In this document: in pieces, positions 17,168 through 26,248 of the stretch
How positions within the stretch are numbered: the first letter of the stretch is position 1
How the letters are laid out: every line of letters begins with the position of its first letter
Source of the DNA: an uncultured Roseobacter sp.
GTDB lineage: Bacteria; Pseudomonadota; Alphaproteobacteria; Rhodobacterales; Rhodobacteraceae
DNA: 61,092 nucleotides
NCBI RefSeq assembly: GCF_947493125.1
Contig: NZ_CANLQB010000016.1
Span: 1-61,092, forward strand
Direction of reading: 5' to 3'
Notes under the pieces: model-generated
The model's database searches: none
What the model saw: the letters and a program-made list of their open reading frames with translations, nothing else
What the model was told of the DNA's origin: nothing
Translations under genes and position numbers: made by a program

Positions 17168-18151
17168 TTAATCCATCGGGTTGTGGCAGGCAACCATCTG
17201 GCCGTCGCCCAGGTTTGAAAGGGGCGGGCGTTCGCGTTTGCACATATCGCTGGCCGCAGGACAGCGCGCCGCAAAGGCACACCCGGGAATCTTCGCAAAT
17301 GGGCTTGGAATTTCACCGCCCAGCATCGTGACGATTTTGCGCCGGGTCGGGTCGGGCTCGAAGTTGCTTTCGAGAAGCGCATGGGCATAGTGATGACGCG
17401 GCTGCGTCTCGGCGCCCGACAAAATCTCCACGACGCGCCCCAGATACATCACAACAACACGGTCGCAGAAGTAACGAACCAGGCTGAGATCATGGCTGAT
17501 GAACAGATAGGTCAGCCCAAGCTCTTCCTTCAGGGCTTCCAGCAGGTCGATGATTTGCGCCTGGATGGAGACATCCAAAGACGCGGTCGGCTCGTCGAGC
17601 ACGAGAAACGACGGGCGCAGTGCCAGTGCTCGCGCGATCCCCACCCGCTGCTTTTGACCGCCAGACAGCTGATGGGGGAAACTATCCATCATGCGCGTGC
17701 TGAGGCCGACCATGGAGATCAACTCCTCCACCGTCGTTTTCGCCTCGGCCGCCGTCTTGGCTTCGCCTTGCACCTGAAAGGGTTCGAGCAAGGCGCGGCG
17801 GATCGTGTAACGCGGGTCGATGGCAGAATACGGGTCCTGGAACACCATCTGCATCTGGCGGCGTAGTTTGCGCATCTCGGCCTGCGACTGGGTCGCGAGA
17901 TTCTTGCCGTCGAAAAACACAGTCCCTTCAGTGGCCTCTAGCAGGCGCAGAACGAGCCGCGCCAAGGTGGACTTGCCGCATCCGCTTTCTCCCACGACAC
18001 CGGTTACATTGCCGCGCGGCACATCAAGCGAGACGTTATTGACCGCGCGCATGGTGCGGCGCGGCTTCATTAAACTGCCTCCGGATGAAAACTCGCGGGT
18101 CAGATCCGTCATCGTCACAAGACTGTCGTCGCGTGGGACAGAAGCATCCAT
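17168..18151 (-). CDS. Peptide ABC transporter ATPase (DppF/OppF type)
   Basis: The ATG at 18151 gives 327 residues. Walker A is GESGCGKST, the signature LSGGQKQR, Walker B FLVLDEPTASLDV. The C-terminal Cys-rich oligopeptide extension is PGCAFAARCPAASDMC. It powers import together with the DppD-like ATPase just upstream, whose stop is two bases away. The next gene is the MlrC peptidase. Confidence 0.9.
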   Translation of the reverse strand: MDASVPRDDSLVTMTDLTREFSSGGSLMKPRRTMRAVNNVSLDVPRGNVTGVVGESGCGKSTLARLVLRLLEATEGTVFFDGKNLATQSQAEMRKLRRQMQMVFQDPYSAIDPRYTIRRALLEPFQVQGEAKTAAEAKTTVEELISMVGLSTRMMDSFPHQLSGGQKQRVGIARALALRPSFLVLDEPTASLDVSIQAQIIDLLEALKEELGLTYLFISHDLSLVRYFCDRVVVMYLGRVVEILSGAETQPRHHYAHALLESNFEPDPTRRKIVTMLGGEIPSPFAKIPGCAFAARCPAASDMCKRERPPLSNLGDGQMVACHNPMD

Positions 18152-18153
18152 TA

Positions 18154-19104
18154 TCAAACCTCGCTGAAATGACAGGCCGCCAGACCCGAAGATTTGGGCT
18201 CAAGCGCGGGCGCCTCGTCGCGACATAGCGCCTGTGCGTTGCTGCAGCGCGGGTTGAAGCGGCAGCCATCGGGATAATCGACGATGCTTGGCACGACGCC
18301 GGGAATACCCTTCAGGCTTCCCGGCTCCTGACCCAGCCTCGGAATGCAGCGGATCAGTTCGCGCGTGTATGGGTGCTTCGGTTCCGCAAAGATCTCGCCA
18401 ATCCCGTTCATTTCTGCGACCCGACCGGCATACAAAACAACGACGCGGTCGCAGGCCTGCGCCACCACGCCCATGTCATGAGTAATCAGCATGAGGGCGA
18501 GGCCGCGGTCGCGGACCAGTTCGACCATGATCTGTATGATCTGGGCCTGGATGGTGACATCGAGCGCCGTCGTGGGTTCGTCGGCGACAATCAGGTCAGG
18601 GTCTGCGGCAAGCGCCATGGCGATGATGATCCGTTGTTTCATGCCGCCCGAGAGCTGATGTGGATAGGCGCGATGAATCGCTTCAGGTTCCGGAATGCGC
18701 AACTGAGCGATCAGGTCGAGGCTGCGCGCCTTCGCCGTCGTGGCGCTCAACCCCAGATGCAGGATCGAGACCTGGTCGATCTGCGCACCGATGCGAATGA
18801 TAGGGTCGAGCGATGTCATCGGGTTCTGGCTGATCAGCGCAATCCGCTTGCCGCGCAGCCGACGCAATTCGATCTCGGGAAGTCCGATCAACTCGCGCCC
18901 GTCGAACGCGATGGAGCCTTTGGTGATGGTGCCGCCGATGCGCGGCAGCAACCCCATGACGCACATCGCGGTCAGCGACTTGCCTGAGCCGGACTCACCC
19001 ACAAGACCAAGGATTTCGCCCTTGTCGATGTCGAAGGTGACACCCTCCAGCGGGCACAGTGCCCCAATCGCGACCGAGATGCCCTGAACCGAAAGAAGCG
19101 CCAT
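18154..19104 (-). CDS. Peptide ABC transporter ATPase (DppD/OppD type)
   Basis: 316 residues from the ATG at 19104. Walker A is GESGSGKSLT, the signature LSGGMKQR, Walker B LIVADEPTTALDV. The C-terminal motif CRFNPRCSNAQALC is typical of the OppD/DppD branch, where the cysteines can bind an iron-sulfur cluster. The start lies two bases from the stop of the permease gene upstream. A GTG at 19113 is an alternative start that would overlap it. Confidence 0.9.
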   Translation of the reverse strand: MALLSVQGISVAIGALCPLEGVTFDIDKGEILGLVGESGSGKSLTAMCVMGLLPRIGGTITKGSIAFDGRELIGLPEIELRRLRGKRIALISQNPMTSLDPIIRIGAQIDQVSILHLGLSATTAKARSLDLIAQLRIPEPEAIHRAYPHQLSGGMKQRIIIAMALAADPDLIVADEPTTALDVTIQAQIIQIMVELVRDRGLALMLITHDMGVVAQACDRVVVLYAGRVAEMNGIGEIFAEPKHPYTRELIRCIPRLGQEPGSLKGIPGVVPSIVDYPDGCRFNPRCSNAQALCRDEAPALEPKSSGLAACHFSEV

Positions 19105-19105
19105 A

Positions 19106-19954
19106 TCACACACTCCGCAAGCGGTTGCGAATATCCAGGGCCTCGATCAACGCGTCACCAAAGAGATTTATCGAGATGACCGTTATCGCGATGGCCAGCC
19201 CCGGAAAGATGATGATCCAGGGTGCAATAAAGATTTGTGCCGTCCCGCTCGACATCATCGCCCCCCAGCTTGGTGTTGGCGGCTGAGCGCCAAGGCCGAA
19301 AAAGCCGAGCGTGGCTTCCAGGATGATCGCGTCCCCGGTCGCCAGCATGCCGGCCACGATCACCGGAGTAAGCGCATTCGGCAGAAGATGGCGGAAAATG
19401 ATGTGAAAATGTCCTGCGCCGAGATTGGTCGTCGCCTCGACGTAGGTCTCGTTCTTCAAGGCCATGATCTGCGCGCGTGTCAGCCGCGTGAATTGCGCGA
19501 GGTAGGCGATCGAGATGGCGACCATCGTGCTTTCCAGTCCGGGGCCGATAATAGCGATCAGGATCAGTGCGATCAGAATCTCGGGAAAAGACCAGGTCAG
19601 ATCGACGACCGCGGTGACGGCACGGTCGAACCAGCCGCCGAAATAGCCCGCCATCGCGCCCAGCGTCAGTCCGGCCGCCACCGAGATCGAGATAGCGGTG
19701 ACCGCCACGGACAGTGACGTTCGCGCGCCGTAGATTATGCGGGACATAAGGTCTCGCCCGAATTCATCGGTGCCCATCCAGTGGGCCGCGCCGGGCTCGG
19801 TGTTTGCGCCCGGCAGGTTCTGGATGTCGTAGGCATAGGGCGCGATCAGCGGGGCAAACAGCGCGCAGACCACAACAAGAAGCAGGACGGCGGCAGAGAC
19901 GCCGCCGCGTGGCGACCGGATGGCCGTCTTGATGGGTGCGAACGCCGTCATCAT
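19106..19954 (-). CDS. Peptide ABC transporter permease (DppC/OppC type)
   Basis: 282 residues with an N-terminal membrane segment (SAAVLLLVVVCALFAPLIA) and the DppC signature HWMGTDEFGRDLMSRIIYGAR. The EAA loop NLGAGHFHIIFRHLLPN contacts the ATPases. Its ATG overlaps the DppB stop by four bases. Confidence 0.9.
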   Translation of the reverse strand: MMTAFAPIKTAIRSPRGGVSAAVLLLVVVCALFAPLIAPYAYDIQNLPGANTEPGAAHWMGTDEFGRDLMSRIIYGARTSLSVAVTAISISVAAGLTLGAMAGYFGGWFDRAVTAVVDLTWSFPEILIALILIAIIGPGLESTMVAISIAYLAQFTRLTRAQIMALKNETYVEATTNLGAGHFHIIFRHLLPNALTPVIVAGMLATGDAIILEATLGFFGLGAQPPTPSWGAMMSSGTAQIFIAPWIIIFPGLAIAITVISINLFGDALIEALDIRNRLRSV

Positions 19955-20877
19955 TTTATCCTTTCGCGCACACGTGGGTCCATCGCGGCCTGAACGATGT
20001 CGCCCAGCAAGGTGCCAAGCATCACTGCGACAGCGAGCATCAGAAGGGCGCCCTGAACGACCGGGTAATCGCGCTGGTTCAGCGATGTGATCAGCAGGGA
20101 CCCAAGACCGGGGCGGGCAAAAACGAACTCGACAGTGACCGCACCGCCAAGGATCCAGCCGATGCGAAGCGACAGGATCGTGACCACGGGCAGCAACGCA
20201 TGACGCAGCACATGACGCAATTCAATTCGCCAGGGCGGCACGCCCTTGGCGTGCAGCATCATGACAAAGTCCTTGCGTGCCGTTTCCATCATGGCGACGC
20301 GAGTTACGCGCGCGACAAGCGCCACTCCTCCAAGTCCTATGGTCAGGACCGGAAGGACCAGCGCATCCCAGCTTCGGGCACCCGACACCGGAAACCAGCC
20401 AAGCTGCACCGCAAAAAGCATGATGAGAAGCAGGCCAAGCCAGAAACCCGGTACGGTCGACCCCAGCAGGATCAGCGTCATCGTCAACCGGTCGGTCCAG
20501 CTGTCCTTGTAGATCGCCGCCAGCGCGCCAGCGGTGATGCCGACCACCGTCGAAAACAGAAGCGCCAAGGCACCAAGCGACAGCGAATGCGGAAGGTTTT
20601 GGGCAATCAGATCCGCGACTGGGCGGCGCAGGATTATGGCGTCACCCAGATCGCCGGTCAGGGCGTTGCCGAGCCAAATTGCGTATTGCTGATAAAGCGG
20701 CTTATCGAGGCCGTACTTGGCCGCAAGCGCCGCCTTTTGCTCGGGGGAGGAATTGTTCTGGACGAGATTGTCGATCGGATCGCCCGGAACCAGGTGGACG
20801 ATCATGAAGATGAGCAGTGACACGGCAAGGAAGACCGGAATGAGCAGCAAGAGCCGCTTGATAAAAAAGCTGATCAT
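19951..20877 (-). CDS. Peptide ABC transporter permease (DppB/OppB type)
   Basis: 308 residues. Typical DppB features are the N-terminal KRLLLLIPVFLAVSLLIFMI, VPGDPIDNL, and the C-terminal VEFVFARPGLGSLLITSLNQRDYPVVQG. It forms the inner-membrane channel with the DppC partner, whose start overlaps its stop. The gene begins 39 bases after the binding-protein gene. Confidence 0.9.
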   Translation of the reverse strand: MISFFIKRLLLLIPVFLAVSLLIFMIVHLVPGDPIDNLVQNNSSPEQKAALAAKYGLDKPLYQQYAIWLGNALTGDLGDAIILRRPVADLIAQNLPHSLSLGALALLFSTVVGITAGALAAIYKDSWTDRLTMTLILLGSTVPGFWLGLLLIMLFAVQLGWFPVSGARSWDALVLPVLTIGLGGVALVARVTRVAMMETARKDFVMMLHAKGVPPWRIELRHVLRHALLPVVTILSLRIGWILGGAVTVEFVFARPGLGSLLITSLNQRDYPVVQGALLMLAVAVMLGTLLGDIVQAAMDPRVRERIK

Positions 20878-20916
20878 TCCGGGGCCTCGCTGGTTTGCGT
20901 TGGGTTACGACGCGGT

Positions 20917-22500
20917 TCAGTTGACGGTGATGTCGACCACGGTCTGGCTTTGCAGACGCGTTCCCCGAATTGCCTCAGGCACGGAAATGGCCTCCTTGTC
21001 ATAAGCGTAGATCTGGACGGGCTGATAGATCGGTGCGAAGACGAATTGGCTCAGCACGTATTCATGGTAGGTCTTGAAGTTGGCGACGCGTTCCTCCCAC
21101 GTGCGCGATCCGGTCATGGCGGCCACGTTCATCTTCTGCGCAGTGGGATCGTTCCACATGGACACGTTCGGATAGCCTAGCCGTTCGCCAGAGAAGAACC
21201 AGTCGATGATATCCGAATTGGCCCAGGAGTAGGACCTGACAGCCAATTGGTGTTCATCACCCTTTCGGTATTGGTCATTGATGGTGGCACTGTCAAAGAC
21301 CGTGATGTCGGCACCAATGCCAACCGCCTTCAACTGGGCCTGAACCACTTCGGTCACACGTTTGAATTCGGTTCCGTTCTGGGTCCACAGCGCGACCTGC
21401 AGTTTGGTTCCGTCCTTTTCCCGAACACCATCAGAGCCCATGATCCAGCCGGCTTCGTCCAGCACGGCATTGGAGCGGTCCGGATCGTAGGAAATTTTGA
21501 GCGCCGGATCGACGTTTGCCGCCAACAGCGAGTCGATCAGAAAGGTATTGGCGACCGAACCGACGCCGCCGTAGAGATTATCCAGAATTTCCTTCTGGTT
21601 GATGGCAAAGGCCGTGGCCTCGCGCACCTTGATATCGGTGAACGGTGCGACCGTCGTATTGATCGGGATGTAGAACAATCCAGTGCCCGGCATCGTGCCG
21701 ACCTGAACCGAGTCCTCGCCTTCGAGGCGCGGCAGGAAGTCGGTCGGAACACTGTACAACATATCCACGCCGCCGGTGCTCAGTTCAAGAAAGGCCGTGG
21801 AATCCTCCGAGATTTCGCGGAACGTGAGCGTCTTGATATGCGGCGCACCCTGGTTTTCCGAGAGATCCGACGCCCAGGCGTAATCCTCGTTAGCAGTCAG
21901 TACCGTTTCCTGCCCCACCGTGAAGCTTTCCAGCTTGTAGGGACCGGATCCGACCGCGGCGGTGACACCGAAATCATCACCCAGCGCATCGAACGCTTTG
22001 GGCGAGGGAATGCTCATGAAGCCCGATGACATGTTCGACAAGAGGTTTGGATCGGGGTTCGCCATCACGAACCTGACGGTCAAATCGTCGATCACCTCGA
22101 CGCTTTCGATTGCGGCCGTCATGAACGCGTTTTCGGTTTCGGCGAATTGCGGGATCCACCAGACTATGGTCTCGGCATTGAACGGCTCACCGTCGTGGAA
22201 GGTTACGCCCGGCCGAAGCTTGAAAGTCCAGGACATGCCATCGGGCGTCGATTCCCATTCAGTGGCGAGTTGACCGTGAAAAGTCTGATCCGCATCCTGA
22301 ATGACCATTCGGTCGAAGATCAGGGTTATGGCATCGTTCAACTGCGTGGCGTTGATGGGATTGTAGCTGGGAGTGCCGACATTCTGGGCGGAGACGACGA
22401 AGGTCGCGTCTTGGGCGTTGGCGGCGATGGCAAGCCCGAACATGCTGGCGGACACCAGCATCGAGCTTGCGAGAAGTCGTGTCTTGGAGATGAAGCGCAT
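20917..22500 (-). CDS. Peptide ABC transporter periplasmic binding protein
   Basis: The ATG at 22500 has AAGGAAT upstream and gives 527 residues. A signal peptide ends at IAANAQD. The family segment GMSWTFKLRPGVTFHDGEPFNAE is typical of SBP family 5 (DppA/OppA), as is FDRMVIQD. It captures the substrate in the periplasm. It is the first transporter gene, 42 bases after the RpiR regulator, so the regulator probably heads the same transcript. Confidence 0.9.
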   Translation of the reverse strand: MRFISKTRLLASSMLVSASMFGLAIAANAQDATFVVSAQNVGTPSYNPINATQLNDAITLIFDRMVIQDADQTFHGQLATEWESTPDGMSWTFKLRPGVTFHDGEPFNAETIVWWIPQFAETENAFMTAAIESVEVIDDLTVRFVMANPDPNLLSNMSSGFMSIPSPKAFDALGDDFGVTAAVGSGPYKLESFTVGQETVLTANEDYAWASDLSENQGAPHIKTLTFREISEDSTAFLELSTGGVDMLYSVPTDFLPRLEGEDSVQVGTMPGTGLFYIPINTTVAPFTDIKVREATAFAINQKEILDNLYGGVGSVANTFLIDSLLAANVDPALKISYDPDRSNAVLDEAGWIMGSDGVREKDGTKLQVALWTQNGTEFKRVTEVVQAQLKAVGIGADITVFDSATINDQYRKGDEHQLAVRSYSWANSDIIDWFFSGERLGYPNVSMWNDPTAQKMNVAAMTGSRTWEERVANFKTYHEYVLSQFVFAPIYQPVQIYAYDKEAISVPEAIRGTRLQSQTVVDITVN

Positions 22501-22542
22501 TGCAGAATTCCTTGTTGTTATCGTTATCAATGGTGGTCTGCG

Positions 22543-23442
22543 TCAGGCCGGTTTGCTCCCTGACTGAGATGTGCGATTGCTTGGTTTTCCGACGTAACCA
22601 GTGAACTGGCTATACAACTGCGCGACGGCTTCCATTCTCGCTTCGACCTTCGGGCCAAGCTCCAGAAAAACGCCGTTCACCAACAGATTGGCCAAACTTG
22701 CCATCTGGGCTGTCGACTCCCAGAATTGGTTGAATTCGGTGGGGACAACGAACATCTCGTCGACAAGATCGCGCCCCCAGTCGCAGAACGGATCGGTCAC
22801 CAGTGTCACTGGAATTCCGGCCCTCTTGGCTTCGATCGCAAGGTCACGCGACAACCTCGAGTAACGACGGGCCTCGAAGATCACGATGCACGACTGGGCG
22901 GGGTCCGAAACCAGCACCTCGGCAAAACTGCCCCCGGCAAGGTCCAGCATCCGCACGCCATCGCGCAGATATTGCAACTGATTGACCAGTATCTGCGCCA
23001 TACCCCGTTCGGTCTGGAACCCGACCGCATAGACATTGGGAGTGGTCGCCAATCGCTTCACGACGCGGGTCCATTCCGGCGTCCGCGCAAGTTCGTAAAT
23101 CGCGACCAAGGCCGAGATTTCAAGTTCGAGCCCGGCTGCAAGCTGATCTTCACCCGCAGCGGCCCCCTTTCGCAGATACCTAAGCCTGTCGCTGACAAGC
23201 CAAGGTTGCTGGCCTATGTCCTGCTTCAGATGCTCCTTCAGGTCCTTGAAACTCTTGTAACCAACGGCCCTGCAAAATCGACCAACCGTCGGCTCGCTGA
23301 CTTCGACTTTCGCCGCGAGGCTTGCCGCCGTTTCAAACGGAAGGTTGGACAATTCCGAGAGCATGAAGTTTGCCAGAATCCGGTCGGCTTTCGAGGCGGT
23401 GGCCAGACTGGTCGTCAATCGCTCGCGAACAGATGCTGTCAT
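22543..23442 (-). CDS. RpiR/MurR-family transcriptional regulator
   Basis: The ATG at 23442 is chosen for GGGAG nine bases upstream and because the HTH domain starts soon after; an earlier ATG exists at 23487. The 299 residues have an N-terminal HTH_6 (LPFETAASLAAKVEVSEPTVGRFCRAVGYKSF) and a C-terminal SIS domain (VYAVGFQTERGMAQI...). RpiR proteins usually sense phosphosugars or amino sugars. Here the genes controlled are probably the peptide transporter, MlrC and perhaps the divergent dehydrogenase. Confidence 0.85.
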   Translation of the reverse strand: MTASVRERLTTSLATASKADRILANFMLSELSNLPFETAASLAAKVEVSEPTVGRFCRAVGYKSFKDLKEHLKQDIGQQPWLVSDRLRYLRKGAAAGEDQLAAGLELEISALVAIYELARTPEWTRVVKRLATTPNVYAVGFQTERGMAQILVNQLQYLRDGVRMLDLAGGSFAEVLVSDPAQSCIVIFEARRYSRLSRDLAIEAKRAGIPVTLVTDPFCDWGRDLVDEMFVVPTEFNQFWESTAQMASLANLLVNGVFLELGPKVEARMEAVAQLYSQFTGYVGKPSNRTSQSGSKPA

Positions 23443-23482
23443 ACCCGAGTATCTCCCTTGGCAGTATACATGAAAGTTTTCT

Positions 23483-23493
23483 GACATTTTGTC
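23483..23493. promoter_or_regulatory. Palindrome in AT-rich regulator/dehydrogenase intergenic region
   Basis: GACATTTTGTC is an inverted repeat (GACA-TTT-TGTC) in a very AT-rich stretch 41 bases upstream of the RpiR start, in the region divergent to the dehydrogenase gene. It is a candidate operator for the RpiR regulator. No comparison site was found elsewhere in the window. Confidence 0.3.
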
Positions 23494-23658
23494 AAAATTT
23501 TTAATTTTTATTGCAGCCTAACTGATCTGTATCTGTTACCGGTTGACGATCGGATGGTGAGTGACGGCAAGAAGCAGCGACGTGCCCTTTCCCTTGGACA
23601 TCTCTCGAACTGACCAAGGGCCGCTTGACCGGCTGAAATGGAAAGGCGGGTCAACACA

Positions 23659-24813
23659 ATGTACGATTATGCCGTCATCGGCGCCGGGATTGCAGGTGCC
23701 TCAGTGGCCTTCGAACTGGCCCAGGTCGGAACCGTCGCAGTGATCGAAGCGGAGTCCCAGGCCGGTTATCACAGCACGGGACGGTCGGCTGCGCTCTATA
23801 CACCCAACTACGGGAACGACGTTGTACGCGCGATCAGTGCCGGCAGCGGTCCGTTCTTTGTCGATCCGCCAACCGGCTTCGCTAATCATCCCCTGCTCAC
23901 ACCACGTGGGTTACTGACGATTGCCGGGCCGGGGCAAGAGGCTCGCCTTGACACGATGGTCGCAACTGCCGCGGATGAGGCGCCGGTTCACCACATGTCG
24001 GCGACAAAGGCTCTGGCGCTCGTGCCGCTTCTCCGTCCGGAAGTCGTCGCTGCGGCGGCTTATGAGCCGGGCGTGATGGACATCGATGTGGACGCGCTCC
24101 ATCAAGCTTACTTGCGCGCCTTCAAGGCGTTGAATGGGCCACTGATATGCAATGCGCGTGTGCGAAGGATTTCTCGCCACGGGGGAAAATGGGGTATCGA
24201 AGTCGCCGACAGCACAATTCAGGCCGCCATCGTCATCAACGCCGCTGGCGCATGGGCGGATGAAATCGGGGCGATGGCCGGCGCCCGGACGCTCGGGCTG
24301 GTCCCGAAGCGTCGAAGCGCAATTGTTGTCGATGCACCTATAGGCATAAATATACAATCGCTACCCGCCGTCGACATGGCCGGCTCGGAGGCATATCTCA
24401 AACCCGAAGCAGGGCGCATAATGGCGTCGTTCGGCGACGAAACACCGACCGAACCACAAGACGCGCAGCCCGAAGAGCTCGACATTGCCCTAGCCGCCGA
24501 TTGGCTCCAGCGTCACACCATCATAGACGTCCGCCGCATAGCACACAGCTGGGCAGGACTTCGGACTTTCGTGCCCGACGGCGCCCCGGTCGTGGGATTC
24601 GATGGTGCGCTAGACGACTTCTTCTGGCTCGCCGCGCAGGGTGGCTACGGAATCATGATGGGACCAGCACTGGCGAAGGCATCCAAGTCTCTTATCCAAC
24701 ACAACCGCTTGCCGGACGATTTCGACCAGCGCGGCGTGTCCCAAAGCGCGATCTCGCCCGCACGTCTGTCAGAGGTGCGATCTCGATCAGTTATCGAGTC
24801 ATCTAATGACTGA
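23659..24813 (+). CDS. FAD-dependent D-amino-acid (D-arginine-like) dehydrogenase
   Basis: The ATG at 23659 is followed directly by the FAD strand YDYAVIGAGIAGASVA. The 384 residues include YHSTGRSAALYTPNYG, the active-site loop seen in DauA-type D-arginine dehydrogenases. They also include INAAGAWADEIGAMAG and the C-terminal AHSWAGLRTFVPDGAPVVG and FFWLAAQGGYGIM motifs. It oxidises D-amino acids to keto acids. It is divergent from the RpiR/Dpp/MlrC operon, which suggests it handles residues released from imported D-containing peptides. Confidence 0.85.
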   Translation: MYDYAVIGAGIAGASVAFELAQVGTVAVIEAESQAGYHSTGRSAALYTPNYGNDVVRAISAGSGPFFVDPPTGFANHPLLTPRGLLTIAGPGQEARLDTMVATAADEAPVHHMSATKALALVPLLRPEVVAAAAYEPGVMDIDVDALHQAYLRAFKALNGPLICNARVRRISRHGGKWGIEVADSTIQAAIVINAAGAWADEIGAMAGARTLGLVPKRRSAIVVDAPIGINIQSLPAVDMAGSEAYLKPEAGRIMASFGDETPTEPQDAQPEELDIALAADWLQRHTIIDVRRIAHSWAGLRTFVPDGAPVVGFDGALDDFFWLAAQGGYGIMMGPALAKASKSLIQHNRLPDDFDQRGVSQSAISPARLSEVRSRSVIESSND

Positions 24814-25277
24814 TCAACTCGAAGCCGCCGCTCCCAGCCTATTTGAAATGTCACTGCAAAATTGCAGGCTGCTTGCGAACAATCGCAGTACGGCCATCCG
24901 CCATATTGCGAAGCTTCGCCGTCGATCAGCGCCCTCCTTCGACAAGCTGCGTCGTGACGGTCGCTATCCTGGCAAGAGCCCGCAATGGGCTGCTTCCGGG
25001 CTTATCAATGACAGCTATCTGCGGATTTCAGCTGCCGGTGTGGTCCGCTTCATCGGTCAAAGTGGGCTCCTGTCGGACCATCGATGCGGTGCGGAACCAG
25101 TATGATCGATAGCACCGGTCGCGCTGAGGACGGCCCATAAAAGGCATTCGCTAGCTAATCCCTATGCTGCAATCGCAACTCGCATTGCCGACGTTCGCTG
25201 CAAACGCAAAGTCCGGTTCTTCCAAATCCACCTGTCCAATTCCGTCCGTGTCGACCGTTGGTCGGCAAAATAGCCCG
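24814..25277. other. Intergenic region with repeat copy C
   Basis: About 460 bases without a gene. Copy C of the dispersed repeat occupies roughly 25125-25260. The part before it (GAGCCCGCAATGGGCTGCTT, around 24977) has similar composition and may be a second, decayed repeat. Confidence 0.5.
25130..25260. repeat. Dispersed intergenic repeat, copy C
   Basis: The core at 25185-25210 (TTGCCGACGTTCGCTGCAAA then CGCAAA) differs from copies A and B at three positions. The left flank GGACGGCCCATAAAAGGCATT resembles the left flank of copy D. Confidence 0.7.
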
Positions 25278-26168
25278 CTACTCAACCGCGTTTGCGGCGG
25301 ACTTAACGAGGGTTTCTATCATTGGTCGCCTATCGAGCAAGCGACGGGCGATGGAAGTATCCAGGGTCAGGCCCGTGTCAGTTGCGCTTAGGCAATGCTC
25401 TGTTTTCTCAAAGGGCGTCGGGTAGTCGGCTGTTGCCGCAAAAGGCCCGAAGCCCGCGCGTGACAGTATGATCGCGCCGAGCATGGTATCTGCTTCGGCG
25501 GCGGGATACTCTCCGTTTCCTTCGTTCGATCGCCGCGCAAGTGCACCCATAAGAACCGGGGCTTCCGCGCGCGGATATGCCACCATGGGTTTGCGCGACA
25601 TGGGGTCAGGATCACCGTCGAACAGCGCCATAGGCGTAGAAAGAAGATACGTCTCGGACAAGTCTGGCGCGTGCAAAGGTGGGTGCAGGAACGCCACATC
25701 GATCATGCCCTGCTCCAAACGCTTTTCCAGACCCGCAGTCGTGCCCTCATAGAGTTTGACCCGCGCATGGGGATGGTGTTTTCGGAAGTTGACCAGAGTT
25801 GGGATAACAATCTGGTAGGCAGCGATTTGCGTCATGCCGATGCGGAGCGTTTGCCCCAGGCCTGCCTGGGCATTCCGTGCGGATTGCGCGGTTTCTTCTG
25901 CAGCGGTGATGACCCGCTCGGCACCTTCGACAAACTGCTCACCCGCCGGTGTCACGCTCACCCCGCCGCGATCACGGTCAAAAAGGCGAACGCCAAGCTC
26001 CTCTTCGATCCGCCGAAGACGTGAGGAAAGCGCTGGCTGCGTCACATTCAACCGACGCGCCGCCCGGCCGAAATGCGCCTCCTCCGCGATGGCGATCACG
26101 CTTTCGTAGTCGGTCAGGCCAAACACTTTCGATAACTCCAGTTTATCAAACTTATCGAATAGTAACAT
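25278..26168 (-). CDS. LysR-family transcriptional regulator
   Basis: 296 residues. The N-terminal winged helix is YESVIAIAEEAHFGRAARRLNVTQPALSSRLRRIEEELGVRLFDR, followed by the effector domain (LRIGMTQIAAYQIVIPTL). It is divergent from the beta-propeller gene with 80 bases between starts, so it probably regulates that operon. Confidence 0.9.
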   Translation of the reverse strand: MLLFDKFDKLELSKVFGLTDYESVIAIAEEAHFGRAARRLNVTQPALSSRLRRIEEELGVRLFDRDRGGVSVTPAGEQFVEGAERVITAAEETAQSARNAQAGLGQTLRIGMTQIAAYQIVIPTLVNFRKHHPHARVKLYEGTTAGLEKRLEQGMIDVAFLHPPLHAPDLSETYLLSTPMALFDGDPDPMSRKPMVAYPRAEAPVLMGALARRSNEGNGEYPAAEADTMLGAIILSRAGFGPFAATADYPTPFEKTEHCLSATDTGLTLDTSIARRLLDRRPMIETLVKSAANAVE

Positions 26169-26248
26169 CGTAAGTTGCGATGATTGACCAATCTTATGTC
26201 GTGATCAGCGCAGATCAAGCACATGCAACACCGACAAAGGAGATCAAG

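Noticed and set aside
15403-17331. Long antisense frames over the MlrC gene
   Set aside because: They are mirror frames of a GC-rich gene with a clear family; they have no domain or ribosome site.
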